From Symbiodinium natans (Eukaryota > Sar > Dinophyceae > Suessiales > Symbiodiniaceae): a DNA stretch of 64,000 nt. The stretch spans positions 1,559,703-1,623,702 of the forward strand of contig CAJNDS010002745.1 of the NCBI GenBank assembly GCA_905221605.1. Reading direction: 5' to 3'. This document shows, piece after piece, positions 20,137 through 29,989 of the stretch. A program made the position numbers and the translations under genes. Below the pieces are notes generated by a model. It was not told the DNA's origin. It ran no database searches and saw only the letters and a list, made by a program, of their open reading frames with translations. The number at the start of each line of letters is the position of its first letter. Position 1 is the first letter of the stretch.

Positions 20137-21422
20137 CTGAAAGCGTTGGAGCTCAGCAAGCCTGTTGCAAGGGGCTCAACCCTAAACCCCATCAGTAACT
20201 TACACTGCTGGGGTTGATCCACTTATGATGGGCCCTGTTTGGGTGTCTCTAAGAACCAAGATTCCCTCTACCATTGAGGGTTTAGCTTAGGGTTTAGGGC
20301 TTAGGAAAAGTTTGGGGTTCAGGGTTTAGGGTTTGACCAACTTGCCCACCCCAGGCCACCACCATTTCTGCGGGCTTCGGTTTGGTTGGAGCAGGTGAAG
20401 CGTTGGGTTAGAACGAGTGCCTACGGAGCCCAATTCACCTCAAACAAAAAAAACCCTACCCTAAACCTTTAACGGGTATTGGGCGCCCGCAAGAAAAGAA
20501 GCTAATGCCACGAGTCAACCCAAATGCAGAGTACCCAACCCCTGACTTGCCCAGACCCGTACTTCTTTTGTTGGGGAGGGTAGCTTGTAAGTAGGGGTAT
20601 AAGCGCCTAATTAAATGAGCGTGAGGGCTACGTATAAGTAGGGTTTAGGGTTCGGGCGTTGGGGCACTTATAAGTAGGGTTTTGGGTGTTTGGCTTAGGG
20701 GAACTATTAAGTAGGACTCTCAGCGCCATGAACCATAGCCATAGTCACCCCGCTAACAACCCTACGTAGAAGTATCCCTAAACCCTAGACTGACACGCAT
20801 GTGTCTACCTTCCAACCAACCAAACAACCTACTTGTTAGCATACCCATGAACCTCCAAGACATTCCAGAAGCCCAAGACGCCCAAGGAAGGTCACCTCCG
20901 CGTCCTGAGATAGGCTTCTCTAGAAGCCTAACCCTAAACCCCGAGCGCTAAACTCTGGTTTGGGAGGAGGTTTCCGCTTTTGAGGCTTAGGGGATTTCGG
21001 TATGGTGGGGGCCAGGTGTTTAGGGCTCGTGGTTCAGTGAAGGGTTGAGGGTTACAGGTCCGAGCTTTTCAACGATAATTCCTAGATCCCCAAAACTTAC
21101 TTCTCCAATAATAAAGGCAAAAAAAGGCTAAACTTTAATATTCCTACTAAATAAGGAAAGCCAAAAAGTTGAAAGTTCAACTAAAGGCGAAATAAGAAAA
21201 GATGTTAAGAAATTCCGTAATCGAATAGAAAGCAAGTACAGCTGCCAGCCTTTTTCCAATAGTTGTTCCGTGTTAGTTTTTCCACACGGTATTTTAATAG
21301 TGTGAATGCAGGGCTTAGGCGGATCATCTGAGCAATGCTTGCAATGTGCGGGGGTGATACACATTAATACAGGCCCGCGTTGAATCTATTGTGAGGATAC
21401 GCCCGCTCCTTTCCAAAACTGG

Positions 21423-21520
21423 CTGGTTCTTAGTAGGGAATGAGGGAATGAGGTACCCTACATAATCCCTTAAAGGGTATATGTAGGGCCCTCATTCCCT
21501 CATTCCCTACTAAGAACCAG
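21423..21520. mobile_element. fold-back element, CTGGTTCTTAGTAGGGAATG family
   Basis: The arms CTGGTTCTTAGTAGGGAATG(AGGGAATGAGG) and their complement ending CTACTAAGAACCAG are perfect over about 30 bp with a loop of about 38 bp. The second copy is at 36908-37017. Confidence 0.85.
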
Positions 21521-21527
21521 GGGGAAA

Positions 21528-21804
21528 ATGCAAGTTGATAGTTGCTTTTGCACCAAGATCGATGGCTTCATCCACTATCAGCTTGGAGGGGTATCAGTAA
21601 GGGACATTTCTAGTTCATGGTTGGGATCGTATTAAAAACATAAATGTGTATTCCTTATTGGGTTTAAGTACCCTTCAACATGTAAAATGTTACCCAACCA
21701 TGACCAAGATTTCTTGGGGGCAAGATTTCTACACGCTTGGCAGCATGCCTTCACGCAACCAAGCAAAGGAAAATCAGAGCGAAGCGAATGGCGCAAGAAA
21801 TTAA
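21528..21804 (+). CDS. possible gene piece interrupted by fold-back element
   Basis: The left block starts with ATG at 21528 (MQVDSCFCTKIDGFIHYQLG). The 99 bp element at 21610-21708 plus one copy of its ATTT duplication removes 103 bases. The frame then continues (SWGQDFYTLGSMPSRNQAKE) to TAA at 21802-21804: 57 codons, ATG to stop, with the frame fixed by the duplication rather than chosen. This is the cleanest example of an element acting as an intron-like insert. No family recognised. The reverse strand over the right part is also open. Confidence 0.4.
21610..21708. mobile_element. CTAGTTCATGGTTGGG-family element with ATTT duplication
   Basis: 99 bp, ends CTAGTTCATGGTTGGGAT and CCCAACCATGACCAAG, flanked by ATTT (21606-21609, 21709-21712). 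No telomeric tract; it serves as the empty reference for the copy at 4761-4925. Confidence 0.88.
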
Positions 21805-21950
21805 AGAGCAACAACTGTTGTTCCTTTCTTTCATGATGTGTCTTTCATCTCACGCACACTCCCCCCCCCCCCCCCCCCCCCCCCGCCCGAAAGAAACCCG
21901 AACCTGACTAGATAACCTACACCCTAAACCCTAAACCCTAAACCCCAAAA

Positions 21951-22190
21951 AGAAACACACCTGAGTTCGCTACAGGGACCCTCCCCCACCCCGATGTTTG
22001 TTTGCATGACATATCCTCCCTGATTCCTTAGTTGCTGAGTTCAGAAGCCCCAACAAAGTGTACACTTTCAGTTCTATAGGGGATTATAGTATCCCAAAAA
22101 GTGTAAATGCCCACTCAGCTACTAAGGATTCAGAGGGGTACTGGGCTCCCGAAATAGACCGCTGAGGACATGGATTTCAGACCCGGAACC
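21951..22190 (+). CDS. possible exon interrupted by fold-back element
   Basis: 21951-22026 and 22132-22190 join in frame when element 22027-22126 and one GATTC copy are removed (HPDVCLHDISSLI then QRGTGLPK). A TAG follows at 22155-22157, then TAEDMDFRPGT in the same frame. Confidence 0.32.
22027..22126. mobile_element. GCTGAGTTCA-family element with GATTC duplication
   Basis: 100 bp, ends CTTAGTTGCTGAGT and ACTCAGCTACTAAG, flanked by a perfect 5 bp duplication GATTC (22022-22026, 22127-22131). Confidence 0.9.
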
Positions 22191-22203
22191 GAAATCCTAA
22201 ATC

Positions 22204-22335
22204 CTAAACCCTAAACCCTAGGTTTAGGGTTTAGGGTTTAGGGTTTAGGGTTTGGGGTTTAGGGTTTAGGGTTAGGGTTTAGGGTTTAGGGTTTAGGGTT
22301 TGGGGTTTAGGGTTTAGGGTCTGGGGTTTAGTGCA
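22204..22335. repeat. inverted telomeric tract, CCCTAAA then TTTAGGG
   Basis: Two CCCTAAA units meet TTTAGGG at CCCTAGGTTTAGGG (about 22215-22228), followed by about 16 units including TTTGGGG. Confidence 0.95.
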
Positions 22336-22415
22336 GGGATGATATGGTCAGGAAGCCGAGGATTGAAGCTTTGAAGGGGTCCCACTGGCAAGGCCCAGAC
22401 GTTTCGCTGGGCAGT

Positions 22416-22577
22416 CACATGATCCCTTAGTATGGGCCCTTCGATGGGGACCCCTTTATATACCCCATTAGGGTTTAGGGTTTAGGGTTTAGGGTTTAGG
22501 GTTTAGGGTTATAATATACCCTGCAACACCCAAGGGCCCACACTTCAGAACCCCTGAACGCAGGTAAGGGACCATAT
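22416..22577. mobile_element. GGTCCCTTA-family element with telomeric tract in loop
   Basis: Left arm CATGATCCCTTAGTATGGGC, right arm GGTAAGGGACCATAT. A TTTAGGG tract (about 22468-22510) is bordered by the direct repeat ATATACCC (22458-22465, 22514-22521). Outer boundaries approximate. Confidence 0.65.
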
Positions 22578-22803
22578 CAAAGGACCACGCAGCTACACTT
22601 GGAAAGAAAGACTAGAGAGCCCGGACCTTGCCTAGAAACAGGGAATTCGAAGGGTTTAGGGTGAGGGATCCCTACCCCTCCCATTAGAAGTTCACTGAAC
22701 CTGAACTCTAAACCCTGAACTACCTTAAGCCCTGAACCCTAAACCCTATAATCCCTAAGCCCTAACCCTCATCCTAAACCTTAAATGGCGACTGGGGATC
22801 AGG

Positions 22804-23157
22804 AGTCGCGCTGAGGACGAGCTTGCCAGGTGGTGACGTTTCCCCGTGCCTGTGCCATGGGCTCAGGTCTCATAGAATAGGGCTTTCAGGGGCCCTTTAG
22901 GCGCAAAAGGCGTCTACTGTTTGCTTACGAACCCTCCAAAGAATCAAGATGAAAATCCCAATTTGCCACTATTAGGAATAGGCACATTCTGTTTGTGTGT
23001 GGGGGGGGGGGGGGTCTTAAGCAATTAGTAGGCGTCGACAGCTCATTTAGCTCTTTTAGGGCTTTGCGGGCTTATGGGGTCTTAGGGCTGAGGGTTCGGG
23101 CTTTAGGCTTCAAAGAGCCTCTGTATCCATGTGGTAGGTTCGGAGACCCCAAAAACT
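22804..23157 (+). CDS. possible exon interrupted by fold-back element
   Basis: 22804-22913 and 23036-23157 join in frame after removal of 22914-23031 and one GCGT (AKGVDSSFSSFRALRAYGVL across the joint). The right side stays open 40 codons to TGA. The left side carries one TGA and one TAG in that frame, so it is decayed or recoded. Confidence 0.28.
22914..23031. mobile_element. CTACTAATTGC-family element with GCGT duplication
   Basis: 118 bp, ends CTACTGTTTGCTTACGAAC and TCTTAAGCAATTAGTAG, perfect 4 bp duplication GCGT (22910-22913, 23032-23035). Contains poly-G. Confidence 0.88.
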
Positions 23158-23295
23158 GACATTGTTAAGGGGTTTACGGTTGTTAGGGTTGTTAGGGCTT
23201 GGGGCTCAGGGTTTACCATTTTTTATAATACGGTTTTTAGGTTTGTTGTTGCTGTAGATTCCGGGACTCCCAAGGCTAGTGAGGGTTTAGGGATT

Positions 23296-23368
23296 AGGGT
23301 TTTAGGGTTTAGGGTTTAGGGTTTAGGGTTTAGGGTTTAGGGTTTAGGGTTTAGGGTTTAGGGTTTAG
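23296..23368. repeat. TTTAGGG tract
   Basis: About 10 perfect units. Confidence 0.97.
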
Positions 23369-23599
23369 GAAAACGAAATAGAATAATCACTATATCGCCC
23401 TTCTGAGTAAGGACGCTTCTACTGTCTTGGGGGTTCTGGAGCGAAGAGTAGCTCGTCTCAGGCCTCCGGGCAGAAAGGCAGCTGGCGCGCAACCCCCGAA
23501 CCCCGAAACCCTAAACCCTCAACCCTGAACCCTACCCCTAAACCCTAAACACTCCAGCCTAAACCCGAAACCCGAAACCGAACTCTAACTTCCGAACCC

Positions 23600-23723
23600 T
23601 ACAGGGTGGGGCCCCCTAGTTATAAGTAGAGTTATAAGGGCCCTAAATTGGGTTCTAAGGACCCTAAGTTAGGTTATAAGTCCCTTAACTACAGTTAGTA
23701 TAGTAAGGGGGCCCCACCCTGCA
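23600..23723. mobile_element. 124 bp CAGGG-family MITE, copy 3
   Basis: Same orientation as copy 2. The right terminus is CCCTGCA instead of CCCTGTA. Confidence 0.92.
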
Positions 23724-23731
23724 GGAGAAAA

Positions 23732-23822
23732 AAAAGTCACCAAGCTGCTCTCGCAAGCCAAGAAGATGACGCTCGTCAAAGTCAAAGCCTGGCGTCTTGC
23801 TAGCTTTGCCAGAAGATCCGAA
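23732..23822 (+). CDS. possible exon
   Basis: About 30 open codons (TKLLSQAKKMTLVKVKAWRL) follow MITE copy 3 directly. Basic, helix-like composition; no family recognised. Confidence 0.28.
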
Positions 23823-24034
23823 GTATGGGCCTTTAATTTGGGTCTTAGGGTTTAGGGTTTAGGGTTTAGGGTTTAGGGTTTAGGGTTTAGGGTTTAGGGT
23901 TCCTGTTGCAACCCTTATAATATGAAGTATGGGCCCTTAATTTAGTATGAAGTATGGGCCCTTAATTTTGGGGTCCCCTGATATATCACCCTTATAGTAT
24001 GAAGCATGGGCCCTTAATTTGGGGTCCCCTGTTC
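23813..24034. repeat. GAAGTATGGGCCCTTAATTT direct repeats around a telomeric tract
   Basis: Four copies of a GAAGTATGGGCC(C)TTAATTT unit (near 23820, 23931, 23952, 23999), the last two followed by GGGGTCCCCTG. A TTTAGGG tract (23848-23899) sits between copies one and two. Related to the GGTCCCTTA fold-back family. Confidence 0.7.
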
Positions 24035-24156
24035 TACAGGGTGGGGCCCCCTTGTTATAGTAGAGTTATAAGGGCCCTAAAGTGGGTTATAAGGACCCTA
24101 AGTTAGGTTATAAGTCCCTTAACTACAGTTAGTATAGTAAGGGGCCCCACCCTGTA
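24035..24156. mobile_element. 122 bp CAGGG-family MITE, copy 4
   Basis: Only about 310 bp from copy 3 in the same orientation. Two bases shorter (one G lost in the right arm) and with a few substitutions. Confidence 0.92.
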
Positions 24157-24249
24157 CCCTTTTATGAACTACAGATCATGCTTCGGATCCCTCAAAATGC
24201 CTTGAAACAAGTAAGGGGCCATGGTAAGGGCCCATGGTTCCAACCTTAG

Positions 24250-24410
24250 ATCTGCAGAGCTTGTGGGGGGCTGGTGGGGGGCTGGTGGGGGCTGGTGGTG
24301 GGGGGCTGGGGGCTGGTGGGGGGGGGGGGGGGGGGGGGGGGGGGGGTGGGGTTGGTGGTGGTGGGGGGTGGGGGGTGGGTGGGGTGGGGGGGGGGTGGTA
24401 TGGTTGTGAA
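24250..24410. repeat. G-rich GGGGCTGGT low-complexity repeat
   Basis: GGGGGCTGGT units, a poly-G run of about 30 and GGTGGGG units. Gly- and Pro-rich open frames here are artefacts. Confidence 0.95.
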
Positions 24411-24559
24411 GAACCCGAAGTAGGTAGGCAACACTGCCTTTTCGAGTAACAGTACGAATTACACATGCTCAGCTTGCAGTGTTTTTCCTGTCCAATTTGC
24501 TGAACTGTATGAAAGTTATGTTGGAAATAAAAATGACGATGAAGATGCTCTATCATTAC

Positions 24560-24775
24560 TATCCACTATCCCCAGCACTGATACTACCATCGCTACCACT
24601 ACCGCTGCCACAACTCCTCCGGCTACGGCTACTACTGCTACCACTACTTCTGCTTCTTCTACTGCTTCTCTACTTCTGCTATGTCTCCTCTACCTCTGCC
24701 ACTGGTGCTACCACCACTACTTCTTCTTCCACGGCAGCTACGGCGACTACTGCTACTGCTCTGCTTCATTACCAT
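24560..24775. repeat. CTN triplet-rich repeat
   Basis: Imperfect CTA/CTG/CTT/CCA triplets that keep several frames open on both strands. Strong purine/pyrimidine strand bias. Confidence 0.85.
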
Positions 24776-24886
24776 TCTTGGAGTCCAAAAGGACAATAGT
24801 CGAACCCAACCAAGCCCACCCTCCACCGCCCCCTCCCACCCCCCCTCCTCCGCCACCAGAAACATTTGTTTATCTCTACAAACATA

Positions 24887-24912
24887 TGTGTATATATATA
24901 TGTACATATATG

Positions 24913-24945
<33 letters not shown>

Positions 24946-24976
24946 GTATATATATATGTATATATATATATATATG
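24887..24976. repeat. TATATG/TA microsatellite
   Basis: Alternating TA runs punctuated by TATG and TACA. Confidence 0.95.
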
Positions 24977-25104
24977 AACTCTTACTAGCAAGCATGAGAA
25001 CCATAATCGTAAGAATACCAAAACGATGATAAAAACACGCAAAAAACTGCAACTATATTCCTAAATTCCTGAACCACTATGGATCGTGATTATCATAACC
25101 ATCA

Positions 25105-25202
25105 TCTACCATTTGGAAACATAGGGAAAATACACATCCCTATATTGCACTTCTAAGAAAGAATATCTTCTATTTTGGGGGTGATCTTAAGCAATTAGTA
25201 GT
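25105..25202. mobile_element. CTACTAATTGC-family element
   Basis: Right end TCTTAAGCAATTAGTAG is typical. The left end CTACCATTTGG is diverged. Flanks TCAT/TAAT could be a decayed duplication. Confidence 0.55.
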
Positions 25203-25439
25203 AATAACACGAATGCTTTGCCTGAGTGAAACTTGACGTGGACGCACTCGACCTCGAGGGCGAACTCTCAACTTTCGGGTTCAGGTTTTAGGGTTTAGGG
25301 CTTAGGGTTGAGGGTGCGGTGGGGCTTCAGGACCTAAGCTCTGCCTGTAGGACCTAGCAGCCCTGAAGGGCCTGCCTTTAGGATTTCGGGCTTGAAGTTG
25401 GGGGCCTTCGGCCCCACGAACAAGGGTTTAGGGGTTGGG

Positions 25440-25708
25440 ACGCAACACATCCAGAATGTCAGGCTGACCCTATCAACCATCAATTCACCCTTTGAAGTAG
25501 GGTGCAATTGCCTAGACCCGGGAGTAGCCTAGGAGAAAAAAAAGGTACCCTTTTTTGGCTTTGAGAGGGTTATAATTGCAAGGGAACCCCAACCCTAGAA
25601 ACGGAAAAAGGGCCTACTCCCGGTCCGAATTGCCCATCCCAGCGCCAAGCCTATCCTGACCAACGATGGCCCGAACCACCCCCCCGGACGCCCTTAGGTG
25701 CCGTATAA
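25440..25708 (+). CDS. possible exon interrupted by fold-back element
   Basis: 25440-25510 and 25633-25705 join in frame when 25511-25627 plus one AATTG copy are removed: 48 codons (VRLTLSTINSPFEVGCN, then PSQRQAYPDQRWPEPPPRTP) to TAA at 25706. The frame is set by the duplication. No family recognised. Confidence 0.36.
25511..25627. mobile_element. fold-back element, CCTAGACCCGGGAGTAG, AATTG duplication
   Basis: 117 bp, ends CCTAGACCCGGGAGTAG and CTACTCCCGGTCCG, flanked by AATTG (25506-25510, 25628-25632). A relative at about 58336-58495 has degenerate TTTAGGG sequence next to its left arm. Confidence 0.85.
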
Positions 25709-25984
25709 CATGAGGGACCCCAAAAGGGACCACAACTCCGACAACCACCCCAATGGCAAATCAACATCCAAAGAGAACAGCCCAAGGCACTGGGATGTGC
25801 GAGCCAGATCCGTCCCGCATCCTTGGGGTTTAGGGTTTAGGGTTTAGGGTTTAGGGTTTAGGGTTTAGGGCTTAGGGCTGGGAGGGAGGAGGGTTTAGGA
25901 TCTAAGGCCCGGTTGTTTCTGGAGATACATCCGAAGGCGATTTAGGGTTTAGGGCTGGTATGCTATGCCTAGCACCCCCAAACC

Positions 25985-26070
25985 CTGAACCCTGAACCCT
26001 GAACCCTGAACCCTGAACCCTGAACCCTGAACCCTGAACCCTGAACCCTAAACCCTAAACCCTAAACCCT
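25985..26070. repeat. CCCTGAA variant array into CCCTAAA
   Basis: About nine CCCTGAA units followed by three CCCTAAA units, a homogenised variant block. Confidence 0.97.
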
Positions 26071-26078
26071 ACACACAC

Positions 26079-26470
26079 ATGTCCCGTCTTTCGCTTTCGG
26101 GAGAACCTGCCAGAACTACCAATACAAAGCAGTACAAGCAGGATGTAATAGGTGAGCAGCAGAGCAAGAAGCATTGTAGGATTCACAGGGCAATGCCTTT
26201 GGGGCGTGGCGCCGCAGTGATATGGCATCTGCGCGAAGTTGCTATGCGTAGAAATTCTTGGAATAACATTCATATGAATTGCAGGACTTCAACCGTCAAA
26301 GCCGATAGGAATATACGGGGCTTCCGATCAGATCTCATCAATCTGAGTGCCGAGTTCGAGAAGACACCAGATAATTCAAGGACCATCATTCGATGTAGCG
26401 CCAATGTTCGAAATCGACCCTTTCTAAGATGGACACACACGTTCAGGAGCTCTTGGCCATTCGGAGGCAG
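26079..26470 (+). CDS. open block of about 130 codons, candidate exon
   Basis: From ATG at 26079, right after a CCCTAAA tract, the frame is open to CAG|GTAACG at 26468-26473, an excellent splice donor; the in-frame TAA comes just past it. At more than 130 codons of non-repetitive sequence this is the longest + strand candidate outside the LINE. The middle is basic (ARG/LYS-rich, e.g. REVAMRRNSWNNIHMNCRTS), with later FEKTPDNSRTIIRCSANVRN. No domain recognised. A TATAGGGGCC-family fold-back starts eight bases past the donor. The opposite strand is open over 72 codons at its left part. Confidence 0.42.
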
Positions 26471-26477
26471 GTAACGA

Positions 26478-26576
26478 AGGGGCCTTAATAATCTTAACAG
26501 GGTTTTGGGGGTTAGTATAGTATATTCATAAATGAACCATAAGGGACGACGATTAGTAATTATTCTGACCCCTATA
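26478..26576. mobile_element. fold-back element, GGGGCCTTAATAAT family
   Basis: GGGGCCTTAATAATC pairs with GTAATTATTCTGACCCC. Relatives: 57086-57172 and a left half at 50879-50918 cut by CCCTAAA sequence. Confidence 0.7.
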
Positions 26577-26577
26577 G

Positions 26578-26771
26578 TGACACTTCCTACAAACTCGTCA
26601 AGGGCATTTTCCTATAAATCCTGTCGTGGTTGTTTGTCACGGTGGGAAATCCTACAATTCACAAGGGAAGAATCCTCTATTAAAAAAGAACGGCCGGTGC
26701 AATTTAGTCGCAGATGCCCCCCCCCTGGCCCCTGCAAAAACTCGGCTTTTGACCCCATGGAGATTCCATAG
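26578..26771 (+). CDS. possible exon
   Basis: 64 open codons from CCCTATA|GTG to TAG (26769-26771), with CRGCLSRWEILQFTREESSI. Another + frame reads well if stops are ignored, so the frame is uncertain. Confidence 0.32.
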
Positions 26772-26810
26772 TTTTGGACACGGTTTCCTAACCCTAAACC
26801 CTAAAACCTG

Positions 26811-26865
26811 GATTGAGAATCCCAACCGCGATTGCGACCCTCAATCGCGGTTTAGACTCTCAATC
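26811..26865. other. strong two-part inverted repeat (hairpin)
   Basis: Inner stem AACCGCGATTG / CAATCGCGGTT (11 bp, loop CGACCCT) is nested in an outer stem GATTGAGA / TCTCAATC with small internal bulges. Not one of the recurring fold-back families. Confidence 0.75.
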
Positions 26866-27959
26866 GGCCAGGGCGCCCCCGACAGAGTGCACTCTCTGAA
26901 GCCTTCCTAGACACGGACTGGGGGCCGTAGTCTTAGGTCTTAGATATGTGAGCTGCTGGGAATCCCCGAACACCCCGTAACCACCCCTGAAACCCTGAAC
27001 CCGAAACCCCAAACCCCTAATGGAGCACCCTAAGCCCGAACCCTAAACCCTAAACCTTAAATCCCCTAAACCACTTAGTCTTCCAGAATTGGTGGATGCC
27101 TGAGGGACCAATGCTTCCTTGAGGGAGGGGATGATTCGCCCTCTGAACCTTCCCAGCTCGGGCTTAGTGTTTAGTGTTTAGTGTTTAGGGTTTAGGGTTT
27201 AGGGTTTAGGGTTTAGGGTTTAGGGTTTAGGGTGTAGGGCCAGTTTAGGGCTTCAGGGTTCCCCCGACCCCGGACCCCCGAACCCGAAGTGCCGCCAGAG
27301 GACGTGAGCTGAAAGGCGGCGCACCTCGTCTGCTGTCCCTGGTTCCGGTTCACCTTCGGCGGCTCTCTTACAAGGCGTCGAGGGGGGAGGGTTTAGGGTT
27401 TAGGGTTTAGGGATAAGGGTTTAGGGTTTAGGGCTACGAACCCTAAACCCTGAAGACCGAAACCCTGTGAGCCCGAGACCCTAAGCCCTAAAACGCCGCC
27501 TGCACTCGAAAACCTGGCAGAATAGGGGACCTAGAGCCCACAAGCCGAGTGATAAAAAAGGGGTCAAGCCAAGTTGCACTACTCTTTTAGGGTTTAGGGT
27601 TTAGGGTTTAGGTTTGGCTAAAACCCTATAATCTTGTTACAACAGCAAACCCTCCAGCAAAGACCCTCAACTCTCACAATGCACTCAACTACTACCACTC
27701 CAAGCCCCATCCTGGACAGCTCTATGCAAACCCTGAACCCTAAACCCTAAGCCCTAAACCCCAAAACCCAAAACCCTAAACCCAAAACCCTAAACCCTAA
27801 ACCCTAAACCCTTACCCTAAACCCCAAACCCTGAACCTTTTGTCGGCCTTAGTTCATCACCAAGGTTTGCAATCTGTGGCCAGCCTCTTGGAAGAAGAGG
27901 TCCTTGTCTTCATTGCACCTCTGAGCAACACGTTGGAAAGGCTGCAGCTTCAAAGGGTT

Positions 27960-28640
27960 TAGGGTCTAGGGTTTACGGCTTAGGGTATAGGGTTTGGGTT
28001 AGGGCGTAGAGCGAACAACAAAGGTTTTCATGCTGAGCCCGGATTAACCCCCAAAGACTCACACGACTTCAAGGGAGGAGAGGTGCGGGGGAGGGAATTA
28101 CAATTCCAAACTCAAAGCCGCAAACAATAAACCTCAAATCCATAACCCTCAGCCCCAAAACCCCAAAGCCTAAACCCCAAGCCCTAAACCCTAAACCCTA
28201 AACCCCAAACCCTAACCCCGAACACTCAAGCTCCCGAAGCGCCCTGCGTGGGGGGTTTAGGGTGTTTAGGGTGTTCACTTGGAGGTTCTCGGGAAATTTC
28301 AAGGGTTTAGGGTTTAGGGTTTAGGGCTTAGGGTTTAGGCTTTAGGGTTTCGGCTTAGGGGTACTTTTAAGAGTTGTAAGGTAGGGTACTATGGTTATCA
28401 CCTTCCTCAGGGCACACCCTAAACCCTAAACCCTAAACCCTAAACCCTGAACCCTAAACCCTAAACCCTAAGGCACTGAACGCCCTACTTCTAAGCACTC
28501 ATGAACCTCCAAGTAAGGTGCTTGGGGTGGTTGAGTTGCTTAGGGTGTTTGGGCTGTTACAGGGTGTTCAGGTAGGGTTTAGGGTTTAGGGTTTAGGGTT
28601 TAGGGTTTAGGGTTTAGGGTTTAGGGTTTAGGGTTTAGGG
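27960..28640. other. intervening sequence, mostly degenerate telomeric repeats
   Basis: CCCTAAA- and TTTAGGG-derived text with short unique blocks. No feature beyond those listed nearby could be supported. Confidence 0.5.
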
Positions 28641-28645
28641 TTTCG
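28575..28645. repeat. TTTAGGG tract
   Basis: About 10 perfect units. Confidence 0.97.
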
Positions 28646-28675
28646 GGTGTTTGGGCTGTTCAGGGTTCAGGGGTT

Positions 28676-29094
28676 TGAGAAGCCTCCTGTTCAAGCGCCT
28701 CTGGCTTTCCCGAACCGTACGTGCAAGGAACTCGACATGGGTTTAGGGATACCAAGCTCAGGGTTTAGGGGGGGGCTTAGCGTTAAGGGAGGTGGATCGT
28801 GCACCCTGTCTAACCTGACAGGCTCAGGTGTTCTGGCTAGGTTCTATACTGGAGTACAGGGTGGGGCCCCCTAGTTATAAGTAGAGTTATAAGGGCCCTA
28901 AATTGGGTTATAAGGACCCTAAGTTAGGTTATAAGTCCCTTAACTACAGTTAGTATAGTAAGGGGGCCCCACCCTGTACTGGTCGCAGCTGCACACACGT
29001 CCGTGTACACAGCCTGCGTGAGTCATGCCTCCATGACCATCACTGGAAGCAGATTCCTACAGTTTCATCTCGGAGCCTCTTGATTAGGGTTTAG
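28676..29094 (+). CDS. possible exons interrupted by MITE copy 5
   Basis: 28676-28740 (PPVQAPLAFPNRTCKELDMG) and 28797-28852 are open in one frame across degenerate telomeric sequence. Removing element 28853-28976 and one TACTGG continues the frame 36 codons (CTHVRVHSLRESCLHDHHWK) to TAG at 29092. The joint is fixed by the 6 bp duplication. Function unknown. Confidence 0.35.
28853..28976. mobile_element. CAGGG-family MITE, copy 5, with TACTGG duplication
   Basis: The inverted repeats run 28855-28978. With TACTGG (28847-28852, 28977-28982) as target duplication, the inserted unit is 124 bp beginning AG and ending CCCTG. Confidence 0.9.
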
Positions 29095-29876
29095 GGTTTA
29101 GGGTTTAGGGTTAAGGGTTTAGGGCTTAGGGTTCAGGGTCGCCTCCCTCTTCTTCTTCTTCTCCTCCTCCTCCTCCGGTTACGCCAAACCCAAAAGCAGA
29201 TGCCCCGAACCTCAAGCTAAACCCTAAACCCCAACCCTGAACCCTATGCCCTAAACCCAAACCTGAAGCCTAAACCCTGAACCCTAAACCCAAAACCCAA
29301 ACCCTAAACCCGAACCCCTGAACCCCAAGCCCTATACCCAACGAATGTACGTCGCGTTCCCTCTTGGGGACCCTTTCTAGTACGGCACCTCTGTCTTAAA
29401 GGACCCGCAAAGGAGAGACTCTCCCTAAACCCTAAACCCTAAACCCTAAACCCTACACCCTACACCCTACACCCTACACCCTAAACCCTAAACCCCACCA
29501 AAATCCAGGGTGCGAGGCACAGAAACTGCTCCAGGAACAGGCCCCGCAAGGAGGTGCGGCCGTGGAGGAGCCAAGCACCCAAACTCGGTGCCTCTTGATT
29601 TTAGGGTTTCGGGTTTAGGGTTTTGGGGTTTAGGGTTTCGGGTTTCGGGTTTGGGGTCTAGGGTTTTGAGTTTATGGTCTAGGGTTTAGGGTCAAGGGCT
29701 TCGGCTTGAGGGTTTAGGGTTTCTTGGGATTTGTAGGGTTCAGGGTTCAGGTTGAAGAATTCACGTGGGTTGAAGAGGGCAGTGAGTCGAGGGCAAGTGC
29801 TGTATGCGATAGAGGCGACCATCCGCCATCATGCTTGTGCCGAGGCATCAGGTGCCCGCGATTCGATGATGCCTTT

Positions 29877-29989
29877 CTAGGTTGTCCAGTAACCTAGGAT
29901 TAAAAAGGGTGCCCCTTTTTGCTTAAAGGGGTTTATAGGGGAACCTAGAGCCCCCAAAAAGGGAATAAGGGCACTACTGGGCATCCTAG
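29877..29989. mobile_element. CTAGG..CCAGT fold-back element with CTTT duplication
   Basis: 113 bp, ends CTAGGTTGTCCAGTAACC and ACTGGGCATCCTAG, perfect 4 bp duplication CTTT (29873-29876, 29990-29993). Confidence 0.88.

Noticed and set aside
24176-24556. Proline- and glycine-rich frames around 24.2-24.5 kb
   Set aside because: They follow from poly-G/GGT repeats and are open on both strands; no domain signal.
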